Assembly: GCA_046313915.1 (NCBI GenBank)
Contig: JBKBXX010000054.1
Coordinates: forward strand, 1 to 21,997
DNA: 21,997 nt
DNA from: CAKKQX01 sp046313915
GTDB taxonomy: Bacteria; Pseudomonadota; Gammaproteobacteria; Burkholderiales; SG8-41
Direction: 5' to 3'
The notes beneath the pieces were generated by a model. It had not been told where the DNA came from, made no database searches, and worked only from the letters and a program-made list of their open reading frames with translations. Of this stretch, positions 1-8,526 are shown piece after piece; position 1 is the first letter of the stretch, and every line of letters starts with the position of its first letter. Both the position numbers and the translations under genes were made by a program.

Positions 1-598
1 CACCGAGATAAATCGCCTCGAAGCCGAGCGTTTCTCTGGAATCGGGGTCGACGAGCGCGTCGCCGCGGCGAAAAATCTGCCACACTTCGCCCTGGTCTTT
101 GCCGATTCCGCGTGCGTAAGCAAGATTGCCGGCGCCGACCACGACGCGGTTTTCCTCGGTCGCGACGATGCGCGCGGCGGAGTCCAGTTCGTCGCGGGCA
201 ACCACCAGCGGCCGCGACAGGAAGGGCTCGATCGCGGCGGGGGAAATGCTGGGAACGGCGCGTTTTTCCAGCGGCTCGCTGCGGATTTTCGGCGACAGCC
301 TCACGGTTTCCAGGGCGCTGACCAACTGCAGCCGTGGTTCCGGGCCCGAGCGGTCGAGCGCCAGCACATCGCCGGGGTGGAGGCGGTGGGGGCTGCTGCT
401 CCGTTCCCGATTCATTCCCCACAATTCCGGCCAGCGCCAGGGTTCCTTCAGGTACTGGCCGGCAATGCTCCACAACGTGTCGCCTTCGACTACGGTATAG
501 CGGGCGGGGGCGGTTTGGCTGAGTCCGCCGTTTTCGACGGCCGACGCGGGCAAGACCGGAAGCAACAGTAAAATCAGCGATATAATTGTTTTATTCAT
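1..598 (-). CDS. LysM-domain exported protein, C-terminus cut off
   Basis: Reading the minus strand from the ATG at 598-596 gives 199 codons that run off the left edge, so the C-terminus is missing. Residues 1-20 (MNKTIISLILLLLPVLPASA) form a clear signal peptide. Residues about 33-82 are a LysM domain (YTVVEGDTLWSIAGQYL, then a proline/tryptophan-rich stretch ending in HPGDVL). LysM domains bind peptidoglycan, so the protein probably acts in the periplasm or at the cell wall. The part after residue 85 resembles no enzyme I recognise. A LysM protein divergent from def is common in betaproteobacteria, often next to dprA, which would lie outside this window. The specific function is unknown. 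The start is supported by the signal peptide beginning directly after the ATG. Confidence 0.85.
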   Translation of the reverse strand, partial: MNKTIISLILLLLPVLPASAVENGGLSQTAPARYTVVEGDTLWSIAGQYLKEPWRWPELWGMNRERSSSPHRLHPGDVLALDRSGPEPRLQLVSALETVRLSPKIRSEPLEKRAVPSISPAAIEPFLSRPLVVARDELDSAARIVATEENRVVVGAGNLAYARGIGKDQGEVWQIFRRGDALVDPDSRETLGFEAIYLG

Positions 599-685
599 GT
601 TGCGCCCCATTTGTACCCTGAGCCGCCGCGCGACGTCATGTGGTGGTTTGAATTCTGCAACTAATTGATTAATTTAGCAAGTTTT
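599..685. promoter_or_regulatory. Divergent intergenic region between LysM gene and def
   Basis: This 87-bp spacer separates two divergently oriented genes and must carry both promoters if neither is read from elsewhere. Its right half (about 645-685) is AT-rich compared with the surroundings. A TTGAAT hexamer at 648-653 could be a -35 element for def, but no good -10 lies at the right distance. No confident promoter can be assigned. Confidence 0.3.
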
Positions 686-1189
686 ATGGCGCTTTTGCCC
701 ATCCTGCACTACCCCGATCCGCGGCTGCACAAAGTCGCCGAAGAAGTTTCCCGCGTCGACAACGGCATCAGGAAACTGGTCAAGGACATGGCGCAAACCA
801 TGTATGCCGCGCCGGGAATCGGCCTCGCCGCGACGCAAGTCGACGTTCACAAGCGCGTCATCGTGATCGACATTTCGGAAACGCACGACCAGCTCAGGAC
901 GTTTATCAATCCCAGGATCCTCGAAGCGAGCGGCGAGGCGGAGTGCGAAGAAGGCTGCCTGTCGGTGCCGGGAATATATGAAAAAGTGCGGCGCGCCGAG
1001 CGCGTCAAGGTCACGGCGCTCGACGCCGAAGGCCAGCCGTTTACGCTGGAAGCCGAGGGGCTGCTCGCGGTATGCATCCAGCATGAAATGGATCATTTGG
1101 AGGGAAAGGTCTTCGTCGAGTACCTGTCGCGGCTCAAGCAGCAGCGCATCCGCAGCAAACTCAGAAAACTGCAGCGCGAGGTCATGTAA
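686..1189 (+). CDS. def: Peptide deformylase
   Basis: This 167-residue protein removes the formyl group from the N-terminal methionine of nascent proteins in the cytoplasm, using a bound metal ion. All three family motifs are present: GIGLAATQ (44-51), EEGCLSVPG (88-96, metal ligand Cys91) and HEMDH (133-137, ligands His133 and His137, catalytic Glu134). The length is normal for the family. The ATG at 686 gives the standard beginning MALLPILHYPD; a TTG at 665 would add seven residues unlike the family and is less likely. The gene is followed by fmt after 145 bp, so the enzymes that add and remove the formyl group are neighbours, as in many bacteria. The C-terminal tail, rich in Lys, Arg and Gln, is typical of proteobacterial Def. 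Confidence 0.97.
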   Translation: MALLPILHYPDPRLHKVAEEVSRVDNGIRKLVKDMAQTMYAAPGIGLAATQVDVHKRVIVIDISETHDQLRTFINPRILEASGEAECEEGCLSVPGIYEKVRRAERVKVTALDAEGQPFTLEAEGLLAVCIQHEMDHLEGKVFVEYLSRLKQQRIRSKLRKLQREVM

Positions 1190-1334
1190 CAGGCCTTGTT
1201 CCGGTCCTGCCGTCGCCACCAATCTTGCCGCGGCCCCTGCGGGCAGCGCCAGGACGTATGCCACACTTGGGCGGGCACGGTTCCAGGCTGCTTGCTTCGC
1301 AGAGAATCCATATGATCCGTTCAATCCGACTTTC

Positions 1335-2252
1335 ATGAACCTCGTTTTCGCCGGCACGCCGGAATTTGCCGCGGTGGCGCTCGATGCGCTGCTGCGCGCC
1401 GGTCACGGCATTGCCCTCGTCCTCACCCAGCCCGACCGGCCGGCGGGGCGCGGACGTAAGACCAGACCGTCGGCGGTGAAAAGCCTCGCCATGGATCGCG
1501 GCCTGCCGCTCCTGCAACCGCCGACGCTGAAAGAGCAGGGCCTCACCGAGGTCATCGCCGCACTCGAGCCCGACGCGCTGGTGGTGGCGGCTTACGGCCT
1601 GATCGTGCCGCAGGCGCTGCTGGACATCCCTCGCCTCGGCGGAATCAATATCCACGCGTCGCTGTTGCCGCGGTGGCGCGGCGCGGCGCCGATCCAGCGC
1701 GCGATACTCGCGGGAGACGCGGTCACCGGCATCACCATCATGCAAATGGACGCAGGACTCGATACGGGGGCCATTTTGCTGCAGGAAGCGGTCCCGATCG
1801 GCAGCACCGATACCGCACAGACGCTGCACGACCGCCTGGCCGAGCTTGGCGGGAAGCTGATCGTGCGCGCGCTCGCCGAACCGCTCGTGCCGCGCGAGCA
1901 GGACGCGGCCGCCGCCACCTACGCCGACAAGATCGACAAGCGTGAAGCGCTTATCGACTGGAGCGAAAGTGCACAGACGATAGAGCGCAAGGTGCGTGCC
2001 TTCAATCCGGTTCCCGGCGCGAGCTCGCTGCTGGGGGGCGTCAACATAAAAATCTGGCGCGCCGAAGTGGAGCGCGGCGTCAACGCGCCGCCGGGGACGG
2101 TATGCGAGGCGGGGGCAGGCGGCATCGTGGTTGCTTGCGGCGACGGCGGCGTGCGGCTGCTCGAACTGCAGCGCGCGGGTGGCAGGCGCTTGCCGGCAGC
2201 GGCTTTCCTCGCCGGTTTTGAAGTGGCGCGCGGCGCGCGTTTCGGGGCCTGA
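1335..2252 (+). CDS. fmt: Methionyl-tRNA formyltransferase
   Basis: This 305-residue enzyme transfers a formyl group from 10-formyltetrahydrofolate to initiator Met-tRNA. It opens with MNLVFAGTPEFAAVALD, the usual start of the family. The catalytic triad is visible: Asn105 and His107 in the motif GINIHASLLPRWRGAAPI, and Asp143 in DAGLDTGAI. A C-terminal OB-fold-like tRNA-binding domain follows from about residue 205 (the KIDKREALIDW segment precedes it, then VRAFNPVPGAS). The frame is open far upstream, to 978, but that extension overlaps def and does not look like Fmt, so the ATG at 1335 was chosen. The TGA at 2250-2252 shares its last base with the rsmB ATG, suggesting translational coupling. 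Confidence 0.97.
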   Translation: MNLVFAGTPEFAAVALDALLRAGHGIALVLTQPDRPAGRGRKTRPSAVKSLAMDRGLPLLQPPTLKEQGLTEVIAALEPDALVVAAYGLIVPQALLDIPRLGGINIHASLLPRWRGAAPIQRAILAGDAVTGITIMQMDAGLDTGAILLQEAVPIGSTDTAQTLHDRLAELGGKLIVRALAEPLVPREQDAAAATYADKIDKREALIDWSESAQTIERKVRAFNPVPGASSLLGGVNIKIWRAEVERGVNAPPGTVCEAGAGGIVVACGDGGVRLLELQRAGGRRLPAAAFLAGFEVARGARFGA

Positions 2253-3535
2253 TGCTGGAAGTCCAGCGACTGGCGGGCGCCGTCATCGGCAAGGTGCTGG
2301 GCGGGCGCAGCCTCGATGCCGAGCTCGCCGCCCTGGGGCGGCGCCACCCCGGCCTTTCTGCCCAGCAGCGCGCGGCGATCCAGGACATCTGTTTCGGCGC
2401 CTTGCGTTTTCTCGGCCGCATAGACGCAATGTTGCAAGCCGCCCTCGACAAGCCGCTGAAGGACGCAAGGCTGCGCAGCCTGCTGCAGGTTGCGCTCTAC
2501 CAGCTTGAATATACGAGGGCCGCGCCCCACGCCGTGGTCGACCACGCGGTGCGCGTTTGTGAGCAGCTTCATCTGACTGCTGCGAAAGGGCTGGTCAATG
2601 CCGTGCTGCGCAACTTTTTGCGTCGCCGTGCCTTTTTTGCGGCAGCCGCACAGAGCACGGAAGCAGGGCGTTATTCCCATCCGCAATGGTGGATCGACAA
2701 GCTGCGTCTGCAATATCCCGAACGGTATGCGGCGATCCTGGAAGCCGACAACCTGCATCCGCCGATGACTTTGCGGGTGAATTGCCGGCACAGCACAACC
2801 ACCGCTTATCTCGCGCTGCTCGAGGAGCATGGAATCGAAGCGCGCGTGACAGGCCGCTTTGCCGTACAGCTGGGGAAGCCGCTGCCGGTGGAGCGCATCC
2901 CGGGTTTTGCGGAAGGCATGGTTTCGGTGCAGGATGCCTCGGCGCAATGTGCCGCGCCGCTGCTCGACGCCTGCGCCGGCATGCGGGTGCTCGACGCCTG
3001 CGCCGCACCTGGCGGAAAGACCGCGCACCTTCTCGAACTCGCCGACGTGGAGCTGACGGCGCTCGACCGCGATGCCGCCAGACTCGAACGGCTTCAGGCC
3101 AATCTCGGGCGGCTCAAGCTCACCGCGCGCATCGCCAGTGGCGATGCCTGCGAACCCTGCCACTGGTGGGACGGCAAACCGTTCGACCGCATTCTCGCGG
3201 ACGCGCCGTGCTCCGCTTCCGGTGTCGTGCGTCGCCATCCCGACATCAAGTGGTTGCGTCGCGCCGGCGACATCGAACAGTTTGCACGGCAACAGTGCCG
3301 TATACTGGATGCGCTGTGGCGGCTGCTCGGCAGTGGTGGTAAATTGCTGTATGCAACCTGTTCGGTGTTCCGGGAGGAAAATCAGTTGCAGGTGATACGG
3401 TTTCTGGAACGCCATCCCGACGCGCAACAGCTGGAACTTCCTGCGGTCGAGAGCCATTTGATGGGGAGCGATGGCCAAATACTTCCGGATGAACGGCACG
3501 ACGGATTTTTCTATGCGTTGTTGCAGAAAAATTAG
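2252..3535 (+). CDS. rsmB: 16S rRNA (cytosine-967-C5)-methyltransferase
   Basis: This 427-residue protein (also called Sun or RrmB) methylates C967 of 16S rRNA using S-adenosylmethionine. Residues about 1-140 form a NusB-like helical RNA-binding domain. The C-terminal part is a Rossmann methyltransferase with the SAM-binding motif LDACAAPGGKTAHLLEL, followed by the two conserved cysteines of the family: Cys320 in DAPCSASGVVRRHPDIKW and Cys370 in ATCSVFREEN, the latter being the catalytic nucleophile position. The order fmt-rsmB is widespread in proteobacteria. The ATG overlaps the fmt stop by one base (TGATG). The 3' end overlaps the start of the next gene by 23 bases. Confidence 0.96.
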   Translation: MLEVQRLAGAVIGKVLGGRSLDAELAALGRRHPGLSAQQRAAIQDICFGALRFLGRIDAMLQAALDKPLKDARLRSLLQVALYQLEYTRAAPHAVVDHAVRVCEQLHLTAAKGLVNAVLRNFLRRRAFFAAAAQSTEAGRYSHPQWWIDKLRLQYPERYAAILEADNLHPPMTLRVNCRHSTTTAYLALLEEHGIEARVTGRFAVQLGKPLPVERIPGFAEGMVSVQDASAQCAAPLLDACAGMRVLDACAAPGGKTAHLLELADVELTALDRDAARLERLQANLGRLKLTARIASGDACEPCHWWDGKPFDRILADAPCSASGVVRRHPDIKWLRRAGDIEQFARQQCRILDALWRLLGSGGKLLYATCSVFREENQLQVIRFLERHPDAQQLELPAVESHLMGSDGQILPDERHDGFFYALLQKN

Positions 3536-4079
3536 TCTGCTGCTGGCGCTCGCCGCATTCTGGTTCGCCCTCGCTGCTTCCGCCATCGTTCATGCCAATG
3601 GCATTGAAGTCCGGAAGGCTTCCCTGACCATCGCTGACGACGGCTATGTGCTCGAAGCCAACTTCGGCATCGCCCTGACTCCCCCGCTCGAAGAAGCGCT
3701 CAACAAAGGGGTGTCGCTTTATTTTTTGCTGGAATTCGAGCTGATCCGGGCGCGATGGTACTGGTTCAACGAGAAAATCGCCGATCTTCGCCAGCAATAC
3801 CGGCTGTCCTACAATGCGCTGACCCGGCAATACCGGGTCGGGGTCGGCGCCCTCTACCAGAATTTCAACAGCCTGCCCGAGGCGCTCGAGGTCATGAGCC
3901 GGGTGCGCCGGCGCGAGGAAGTCGAGCCGGGAACGCTCAAGAAAGACTCGAACTACATCGCGGCGTTGCGCCTGCGGCTTGACATCACCCAACTGCCCAA
4001 ACCGTTTCAGATCAGCGCGCTGGGCTCGCGGGAATGGAACATCGGCAGCGACTGGCATCGCTGGGTGGTGGGGCCGTGA
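3513..4079 (+). CDS. Exported DUF4390 protein
   Basis: From the ATG at 3513 this is 188 residues. It begins with a signal peptide (MRCCRKISLLLALAAFWFALAASAIVHA, cleavage after about residue 28), so the mature protein should be periplasmic. The rest has the pattern of the DUF4390 family: a beta-rich domain with NFGIALTPPLEEALNKGV, then FLLEFELIRARWYWFNEKIADL and a C-terminal ITQLPKPFQISALGSREWNI segment. In-frame ATGs at 3471 and 3489 lie deeper inside rsmB and would put charged residues in front of the signal peptide, so 3513 is preferred. The gene sits between rsmB and ntrY, and its TGA overlaps the likely GTG of ntrY. This conserved position suggests a link to the sensor kinase. The function is not established. 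Confidence 0.85.
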   Translation: MRCCRKISLLLALAAFWFALAASAIVHANGIEVRKASLTIADDGYVLEANFGIALTPPLEEALNKGVSLYFLLEFELIRARWYWFNEKIADLRQQYRLSYNALTRQYRVGVGALYQNFNSLPEALEVMSRVRRREEVEPGTLKKDSNYIAALRLRLDITQLPKPFQISALGSREWNIGSDWHRWVVGP

Positions 4080-6268
4080 CGCGGCAATCGGCACACCCAC
4101 CGGCGCTTGCCAGGGCGGGCGTCAAATATCTGCTGATCCTGTGCCTCGGATTCGGTGCCGTGGCGCTTTTCCTGCTGGCAACCGCCAGCGCGAACACGGC
4201 GCTATTTGCCGAACACTATTCCCTGCTGCTGCTGCTCAACGGGGCGATCGCGGTAGTGCTTGCGGTCCTGGTGGGCTATCAGCTGTTTACCCTTAGGCGC
4301 AGGCTCAAGGCCGGGGTGTTCGGTGCCAAGCTGACCTTGCGACTGGTGCTGCTGTTTACGCTGATGGCCGTTTTGCCCGGGGCATTGATTTACGGAGTGT
4401 CGGTGCAGTTTCTCGCAAAAAGCATCGAGTCATGGTTCGACGTGCGCGTCGACAAGGCGCTGGAAGGCGGGCTGAACATCAGTCGCAACGCGCTCGACGG
4501 CATGCTGAGGGAATTGACGGCAAAGGCCGATGCGATGGCAGTGCAGCTGTCGGTGCGCCCGCCTGCGGAACATCTGTCGGCGCTCAACCTGCTGCGCGAA
4601 CAGGCCGGCGTCCAGGAAGCGACCCTGTTCAGCTCGCGCGGTAAGGTGATCGCCTACTCGGGAACCGAACGCGTGGGGCTGCTCCCGGATTTGCCGGGGG
4701 CGGCGGCGCTGCGCCAGATCCGCCTGCAGCAGGCTTACAGCGCGGTCGAGGCGGTGCCGGAGCGGGGGTTGGTGCTGCGCGTGCTGGTGCCGGTGAGCGT
4801 TTTGTCTCTGGCCGAGGAGGCGCGCGTGCTGCAGCTGGTGCAGCCGGTGCCGAAACAGCTGGCGCGCGATGCCGAAACGGTGCAGGCCGGTTATCGGGAA
4901 TACCAGGAACTCACGCTATCGCGCCTCGGCTTGAAGCGGCTCTACGGCATCACCTTGACATTGACGCTGCTGCTGGCCCTGCTTTCCTCGCTGGCGCTGG
5001 CGTTCCTGCTTTCGGACCGCCTTTCGGCGCCGCTCGGCGTGCTGGTCGAAGGCACCCGCGCCGTGGCGCAGGGTGATTTCAGCCGGCGCGCGGCGGTGGC
5101 GAGCAGCGACGAGCTGGGAATGCTGACGGCCTCGTTCAACAGCATGACGCTGCAACTCGCCGACGCCCGCGCCCAGGCCGAGCGCAACCAGGCGCAGCTG
5201 GCACACGCCAAAGCCTATCTGGAAAGTGTTCTCGCCAATCTGTCTGCCGGAGTGCTCGCCTTCGACAGCCAGCTGCGGCTGCGTTCCGCCAATACCAGCG
5301 CGGGCCAGATACTGGGAACCGATTTCACGGGATTGCTGGGGCGCGAACTGGACGAGTGGGTGCGGCACGACGCCACGCTCGGCGGCCTGGCGCAAGCCAT
5401 TCGTGCTGGTTTCAGCCACGTCAGTAGCGGGGAATGGGAGCAGCAGGTCGAGCGCGAAGTGAAAGACGGAACCCAGGTGCTGATATTGCGCGGCACGCGG
5501 TTGCCGCAAAGCGCCGAAAGCGGCAGTGTCGTCGTCTTCGATGACATCACCCGTCTGCTGCAGGCGCAGCGTGATGCCGCGTGGGCGGAGGTGGCGCGCC
5601 GGCTGGCACACGAGATCAAGAACCCGCTGACCCCGATCCAGCTTTCGGCCGAACGCCTGCAGCGCAAGCTGGCAGCCAAGCTCGCCGATACCGATGCCGA
5701 AGTGCTCATGCGCGCGACCCGAACCATCGTCAACCAGGTAACGGCGCTCAAGCGCATGGTGGATGCTTTCAGCCAGTACGCGCGGACCCCCGAGCCTTCG
5801 ATGCAGGAGCTCGATCTCAACAAACTGGCGCGCGAGGTTCTGACGCTTTACGAATCGCTGGGTTCGAGCATCAGGCTCGAGCTCGCGCCCGAGCTGCCGC
5901 CGGTCGTTGGCGATGCGGCCCAGCTGAGACAGGTGGTGCACAATCTGTTGCAAAATGCCCAGGATGCACTGGCCGACTCCGCCAACCCCCGCATCGTGAT
6001 CGCGAGCGAGGCCGCTGGAAATGCGGTACGATTTTCCGTGACGGACAACGGCAGCGGCTTTCCCGAGCATTTGATGAAACGCGCATTCGAGCCGTATGTG
6101 ACGACCAAGCCCAAGGGCACCGGCCTGGGGCTGGTGATCGTCAAGAAAATTGTCGAGGAGCACGGCGGAGAAATCACGATTTCGAATGTGGCCCCGCACG
6201 GCGCGCGCGTGACGATAACGCTTCCTGCTGCCGCGGCCCGCAGCGCCGGGCAGCAGTCTGCCGCGTAG
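4076..6268 (+). CDS. ntrY: Membrane sensor histidine kinase, NtrY type
   Basis: This roughly 730-residue kinase should sense a signal at the membrane and phosphorylate the regulator encoded next to it. Near the N-terminus are three hydrophobic segments (KYLLILCLGFGAVALFLLA, LLLLLNGAIAVVLAVLVGY and LVLLFTLMAVLPGALIYGV), then an extracytoplasmic region and a fourth segment (ITLTLTLLLALLSSLALAFLL). A HAMP linker, a PAS-like domain and a HisKA domain follow, with phosphoacceptor His512 in LAHEIKNPLTPIQLSAERLQ. The ATP-binding domain has an N box (HNLLQNAQDAL), G1 (TDNGSGFP) and G2 (GTGLGLVIVKKI). The GTG at 4076 overlaps the DUF4390 stop and has a G-rich Shine-Dalgarno-like stretch before it. An ATG at 4034 is the alternative, adding 14 residues. 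All catalytic motifs look intact. Confidence 0.9.
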   Translation: MTRQSAHPPALARAGVKYLLILCLGFGAVALFLLATASANTALFAEHYSLLLLLNGAIAVVLAVLVGYQLFTLRRRLKAGVFGAKLTLRLVLLFTLMAVLPGALIYGVSVQFLAKSIESWFDVRVDKALEGGLNISRNALDGMLRELTAKADAMAVQLSVRPPAEHLSALNLLREQAGVQEATLFSSRGKVIAYSGTERVGLLPDLPGAAALRQIRLQQAYSAVEAVPERGLVLRVLVPVSVLSLAEEARVLQLVQPVPKQLARDAETVQAGYREYQELTLSRLGLKRLYGITLTLTLLLALLSSLALAFLLSDRLSAPLGVLVEGTRAVAQGDFSRRAAVASSDELGMLTASFNSMTLQLADARAQAERNQAQLAHAKAYLESVLANLSAGVLAFDSQLRLRSANTSAGQILGTDFTGLLGRELDEWVRHDATLGGLAQAIRAGFSHVSSGEWEQQVEREVKDGTQVLILRGTRLPQSAESGSVVVFDDITRLLQAQRDAAWAEVARRLAHEIKNPLTPIQLSAERLQRKLAAKLADTDAEVLMRATRTIVNQVTALKRMVDAFSQYARTPEPSMQELDLNKLAREVLTLYESLGSSIRLELAPELPPVVGDAAQLRQVVHNLLQNAQDALADSANPRIVIASEAAGNAVRFSVTDNGSGFPEHLMKRAFEPYVTTKPKGTGLGLVIVKKIVEEHGGEITISNVAPHGARVTITLPAAAARSAGQQSAA

Positions 6269-6301
6269 TCATCATGTTGTTAACCGGGCGCAGAGCTTCC
6301 T

Positions 6302-7558
6302 ATGCAACAGATACTGGTCGTTGACGACGAAATCGGCATTCGCGAACTGCTGGCGGAAATCCTCTCCGAGGAAGGCTATCAGGTGGAGCTCGCGGAAAAC
6401 GCCGGCGCGGCACGGGCTTTTCGCAGCCGCAGCCGCCCCGACCTAGTGCTGCTCGACATCTGGATGCCCGATACCGACGGCATCACCTTGCTCAAGGAAT
6501 GGGCGAGCGCCGGTTTGTTGACCATGCCGGTGGTCATGATGTCCGGGCACGGCACCATCGACACCGCGGTGGAAGCGACTCGCATCGGCGCCTACGATTT
6601 CCTGGAAAAACCGATTGCGTTGCAAAAGCTGCTTGCTACCGTCGGCCGCGCCCTCAGCCACGCCGAGCCGCCGCCCCAGACCACGATATCGCTGGCGGGC
6701 ATGGGCCGCGCGCCGCTGATCGCCGACCTCAAGCTGCGGCTCGAACGCGTCGCCAATCTGCGAACGCCGCTGCTGCTCGTCGCCGAACCGGGGTGCGGCG
6801 TGGAGATGTGCGCACGCTTTCTGCACCCGCGCACCGCGCCCTGGATCATGCCCGAGACGACTTCGGCGCTGGCCGAAGCGCCGCTCGATCTTCTGAACAA
6901 GGCGCGCGACGGAACGCTCTACCTGCACGACGTTACCGAACTCAACAAGATGGAACAGAAAGGGCTGCTGCTTTTGCTGGGCAGACACGACCGGTACAAC
7001 GCCCGCATCGTTTGCGGGGCCTCGCGGTCCTTGCCGGAGCTGGTGACGCGCGGCGCGTTCGATGAGCGCCTGTACACCGCGCTTTCGGTGACAACCATCA
7101 GGGTGCCCAGCTTGCGCGAGCACCGCGAAGACGTGCCCGAACTGGCCAGCCTGATGCTGCTGCACATGAGCGAAGCCAAGGAGGTGCCGCCGCGGCAGTT
7201 TTCGACCGCAGCGCTCAACGCGCTGAGAAATTACGACTGGCCCGGCAATCTGACGCAGCTCCAGAGCGTGGTGCGGACGCTGGCGCTCACCGCAGCCGGC
7301 GAGCAGATCGACGCGGACGAAGTTGCGCGCGCGCTGCCGCAACCCGCCGCGGCGCCGGTAACAACGCCGGGGCTGCAGCTGGACCTGCCACTGCGCGAGG
7401 CGCGGGATGTCTTCGAGCGGATCTATTTCGAGCACCACATCACCAAGGAAGGCGGCAACATCAGCCGCGTCGCCGAGACCGTGGGCCTGGAGCGCACGCA
7501 TCTTTACCGCAAGCTCAAGCAGCTCGGCATCAAGCTCGCGCGCAGACCCGACGAATGA
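6302..7558 (+). CDS. ntrX: NtrX-type response regulator with degenerate AAA+ domain
   Basis: This 418-residue protein has an N-terminal receiver domain (1-120) with acidic pocket Asp8/Asp9, phosphoacceptor Asp52 (LLDIWMPDTDG), Ser81 and Lys103. The central region (about 135-330) derives from the sigma-54 activator AAA+ domain but is degraded. The Walker A position reads AEPGCGVE (161-168) and lacks the lysine. The GAFTGA loop is missing. Walker B reads GTLYLHDV instead of GTLFLDEI, and the arginine-finger segment reads LYTALSV instead of LYYRLNV. The C-terminal Fis-type helix-turn-helix (about 365-412, GNISRVAETVGLERTHLYRKL) is intact. It probably binds DNA in response to NtrY but is unlikely to hydrolyse ATP or activate sigma-54 promoters. 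It ends 9 bp from the convergent cbbR. Confidence 0.9.
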   Translation: MQQILVVDDEIGIRELLAEILSEEGYQVELAENAGAARAFRSRSRPDLVLLDIWMPDTDGITLLKEWASAGLLTMPVVMMSGHGTIDTAVEATRIGAYDFLEKPIALQKLLATVGRALSHAEPPPQTTISLAGMGRAPLIADLKLRLERVANLRTPLLLVAEPGCGVEMCARFLHPRTAPWIMPETTSALAEAPLDLLNKARDGTLYLHDVTELNKMEQKGLLLLLGRHDRYNARIVCGASRSLPELVTRGAFDERLYTALSVTTIRVPSLREHREDVPELASLMLLHMSEAKEVPPRQFSTAALNALRNYDWPGNLTQLQSVVRTLALTAAGEQIDADEVARALPQPAAAPVTTPGLQLDLPLREARDVFERIYFEHHITKEGGNISRVAETVGLERTHLYRKLKQLGIKLARRPDE

Positions 7559-7559
7559 C

Positions 7560-7600
7560 GGCGTGGCTTAGCCGCGCCGCAGCTTCCCGCTTGCTTTTTT
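7560..7600 (+). terminator. Possible terminator after ntrX
   Basis: Immediately after the ntrX stop, GGCGTGGC (7560-7567) can pair with GCCGCGCC (7571-7578) over a 3-base loop, with one G-U pair. A run of six T follows at 7595-7600. The run is 16 bases beyond the stem, so this is not a textbook intrinsic terminator, and the T run lies inside the convergent cbbR coding sequence. On the minus strand there is no T run after the same hairpin. Confidence 0.35.
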
Positions 7601-8518
7601 CATCGCGCCCGCAGGCGGCGCAATGGATGCGGCACGCGTCAACAGAAACTCGCGGAAGGCGCGTGCCACGGGCGGCAGGCGCCGGCCCTTGCCGTGCACC
7701 ATGTACCACTTGCGCAGAACCGGCATTTCGACCACATCAAGCATGACGAGACGCCCGGTTTGCAATTCGAGCTGCACGGTGTGCAATGACAGAAAAGCGA
7801 GGCCCATTCCGACCATCGCCGCCTGCTTTATGGTTTCATCGCTGCTGATTTCCATGGCCGCGTTCACGCTCATGCCGTGATCCCGGAACACGCGTTCCAT
7901 CAGCATGCGCGTGCCCGAACCGGGCTCGCGGACAAGAAAGTTTTCTCTGGCGAGGGCCTTGAACGGTATGCGATGGCTGCGGGCCAGCCGGTGGCCGGGG
8001 CAGGCGATGACCGCGTGCGGATTGCTGGCAAACGGCTCGGCGACGATGTCCAGCCCTTGCGGCGGATGGCCCATGATTGCGAGGTCGATTTCGTTGTCGA
8101 GCAGGCGCTGCAGCAGCAGCGCGCGATTGTTCACGGCGAGCCTGAGCTTGACGCCGGGGTACAGTTCGCAAAACTGCGCGAGGAATCGCGGGGCAAAATA
8201 CTTGGCGGTGCTGATCAGCGTGATGTTCAGCGTGCCCTGGTTGATTCCCTGCAGCGCGGCGAGCGACTGCTGCGCTTCCTCCAGCTCGCGCAGAACCAGC
8301 CGGGCGTGATTCAGCAGGGCACGACCTGCCTCGGTGACAAAGATTTTTTTTCCGACCTGTTCGAGCAGCGGCTGACCGGCGGCCTGCTCGATTTGCTTGA
8401 TCTGCATCGATACCGCAGGCTGGGTCAGGTGCAGGTCCTCGGCGGCACGCGAAAAGCTCAAATGACGCGCGACCGCGTCGAATATCCGCAACTGCCTGAG
8501 GGTGACGTTTTTCATCAT
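7568..8518 (-). CDS. cbbR: LysR-family regulator of CO2 fixation, CbbR
   Basis: This 316-residue LysR-type regulator starts MMKNVTLRQLRIFDAVARHLSFSRAAEDLHL. It has the N-terminal winged helix-turn-helix (about 1-65, including LTQPAVSMQIKQIEQ) and a C-terminal effector-binding domain. Segments typical of CbbR include ISTAKYFAPRFLAQF, SSDETIKQAAMVGMGLAFL and PVARAFREFLL. CbbR proteins activate the CBB genes in response to metabolites such as ribulose bisphosphate or NADPH. It diverges from cbbL, the classic arrangement, and should act at the inverted repeat in the shared spacer. An upstream ATG at 8542 would place coding sequence inside the inverted repeat and adds residues unlike the family, so 8518 was chosen. 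The C-terminus carries a short basic tail after the family's usual end. Confidence 0.95.
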   Translation of the reverse strand: MMKNVTLRQLRIFDAVARHLSFSRAAEDLHLTQPAVSMQIKQIEQAAGQPLLEQVGKKIFVTEAGRALLNHARLVLRELEEAQQSLAALQGINQGTLNITLISTAKYFAPRFLAQFCELYPGVKLRLAVNNRALLLQRLLDNEIDLAIMGHPPQGLDIVAEPFASNPHAVIACPGHRLARSHRIPFKALARENFLVREPGSGTRMLMERVFRDHGMSVNAAMEISSDETIKQAAMVGMGLAFLSLHTVQLELQTGRLVMLDVVEMPVLRKWYMVHGKGRRLPPVARAFREFLLTRAASIAPPAGAMKKASGKLRRG

Positions 8519-8526
8519 GGCCGGCC

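Noticed and set aside
1288..1316. TATGAT hexamer before fmt as a promoter
   Set aside because: The -10 is good, but no acceptable -35 lies at 16-18 bp, so it was not listed as a feature.
978..1334. N-terminal extension of fmt in the same frame
   Set aside because: The extension overlaps def, lacks similarity to Fmt, and the ATG at 1335 gives the exact family start.
1919..3586. Long open frame on the minus strand opposite fmt and rsmB
   Set aside because: It is antisense to two clearly conserved genes, has no recognisable motif, and is rich in His, Arg and Gln as expected of antisense frames in GC-rich DNA.
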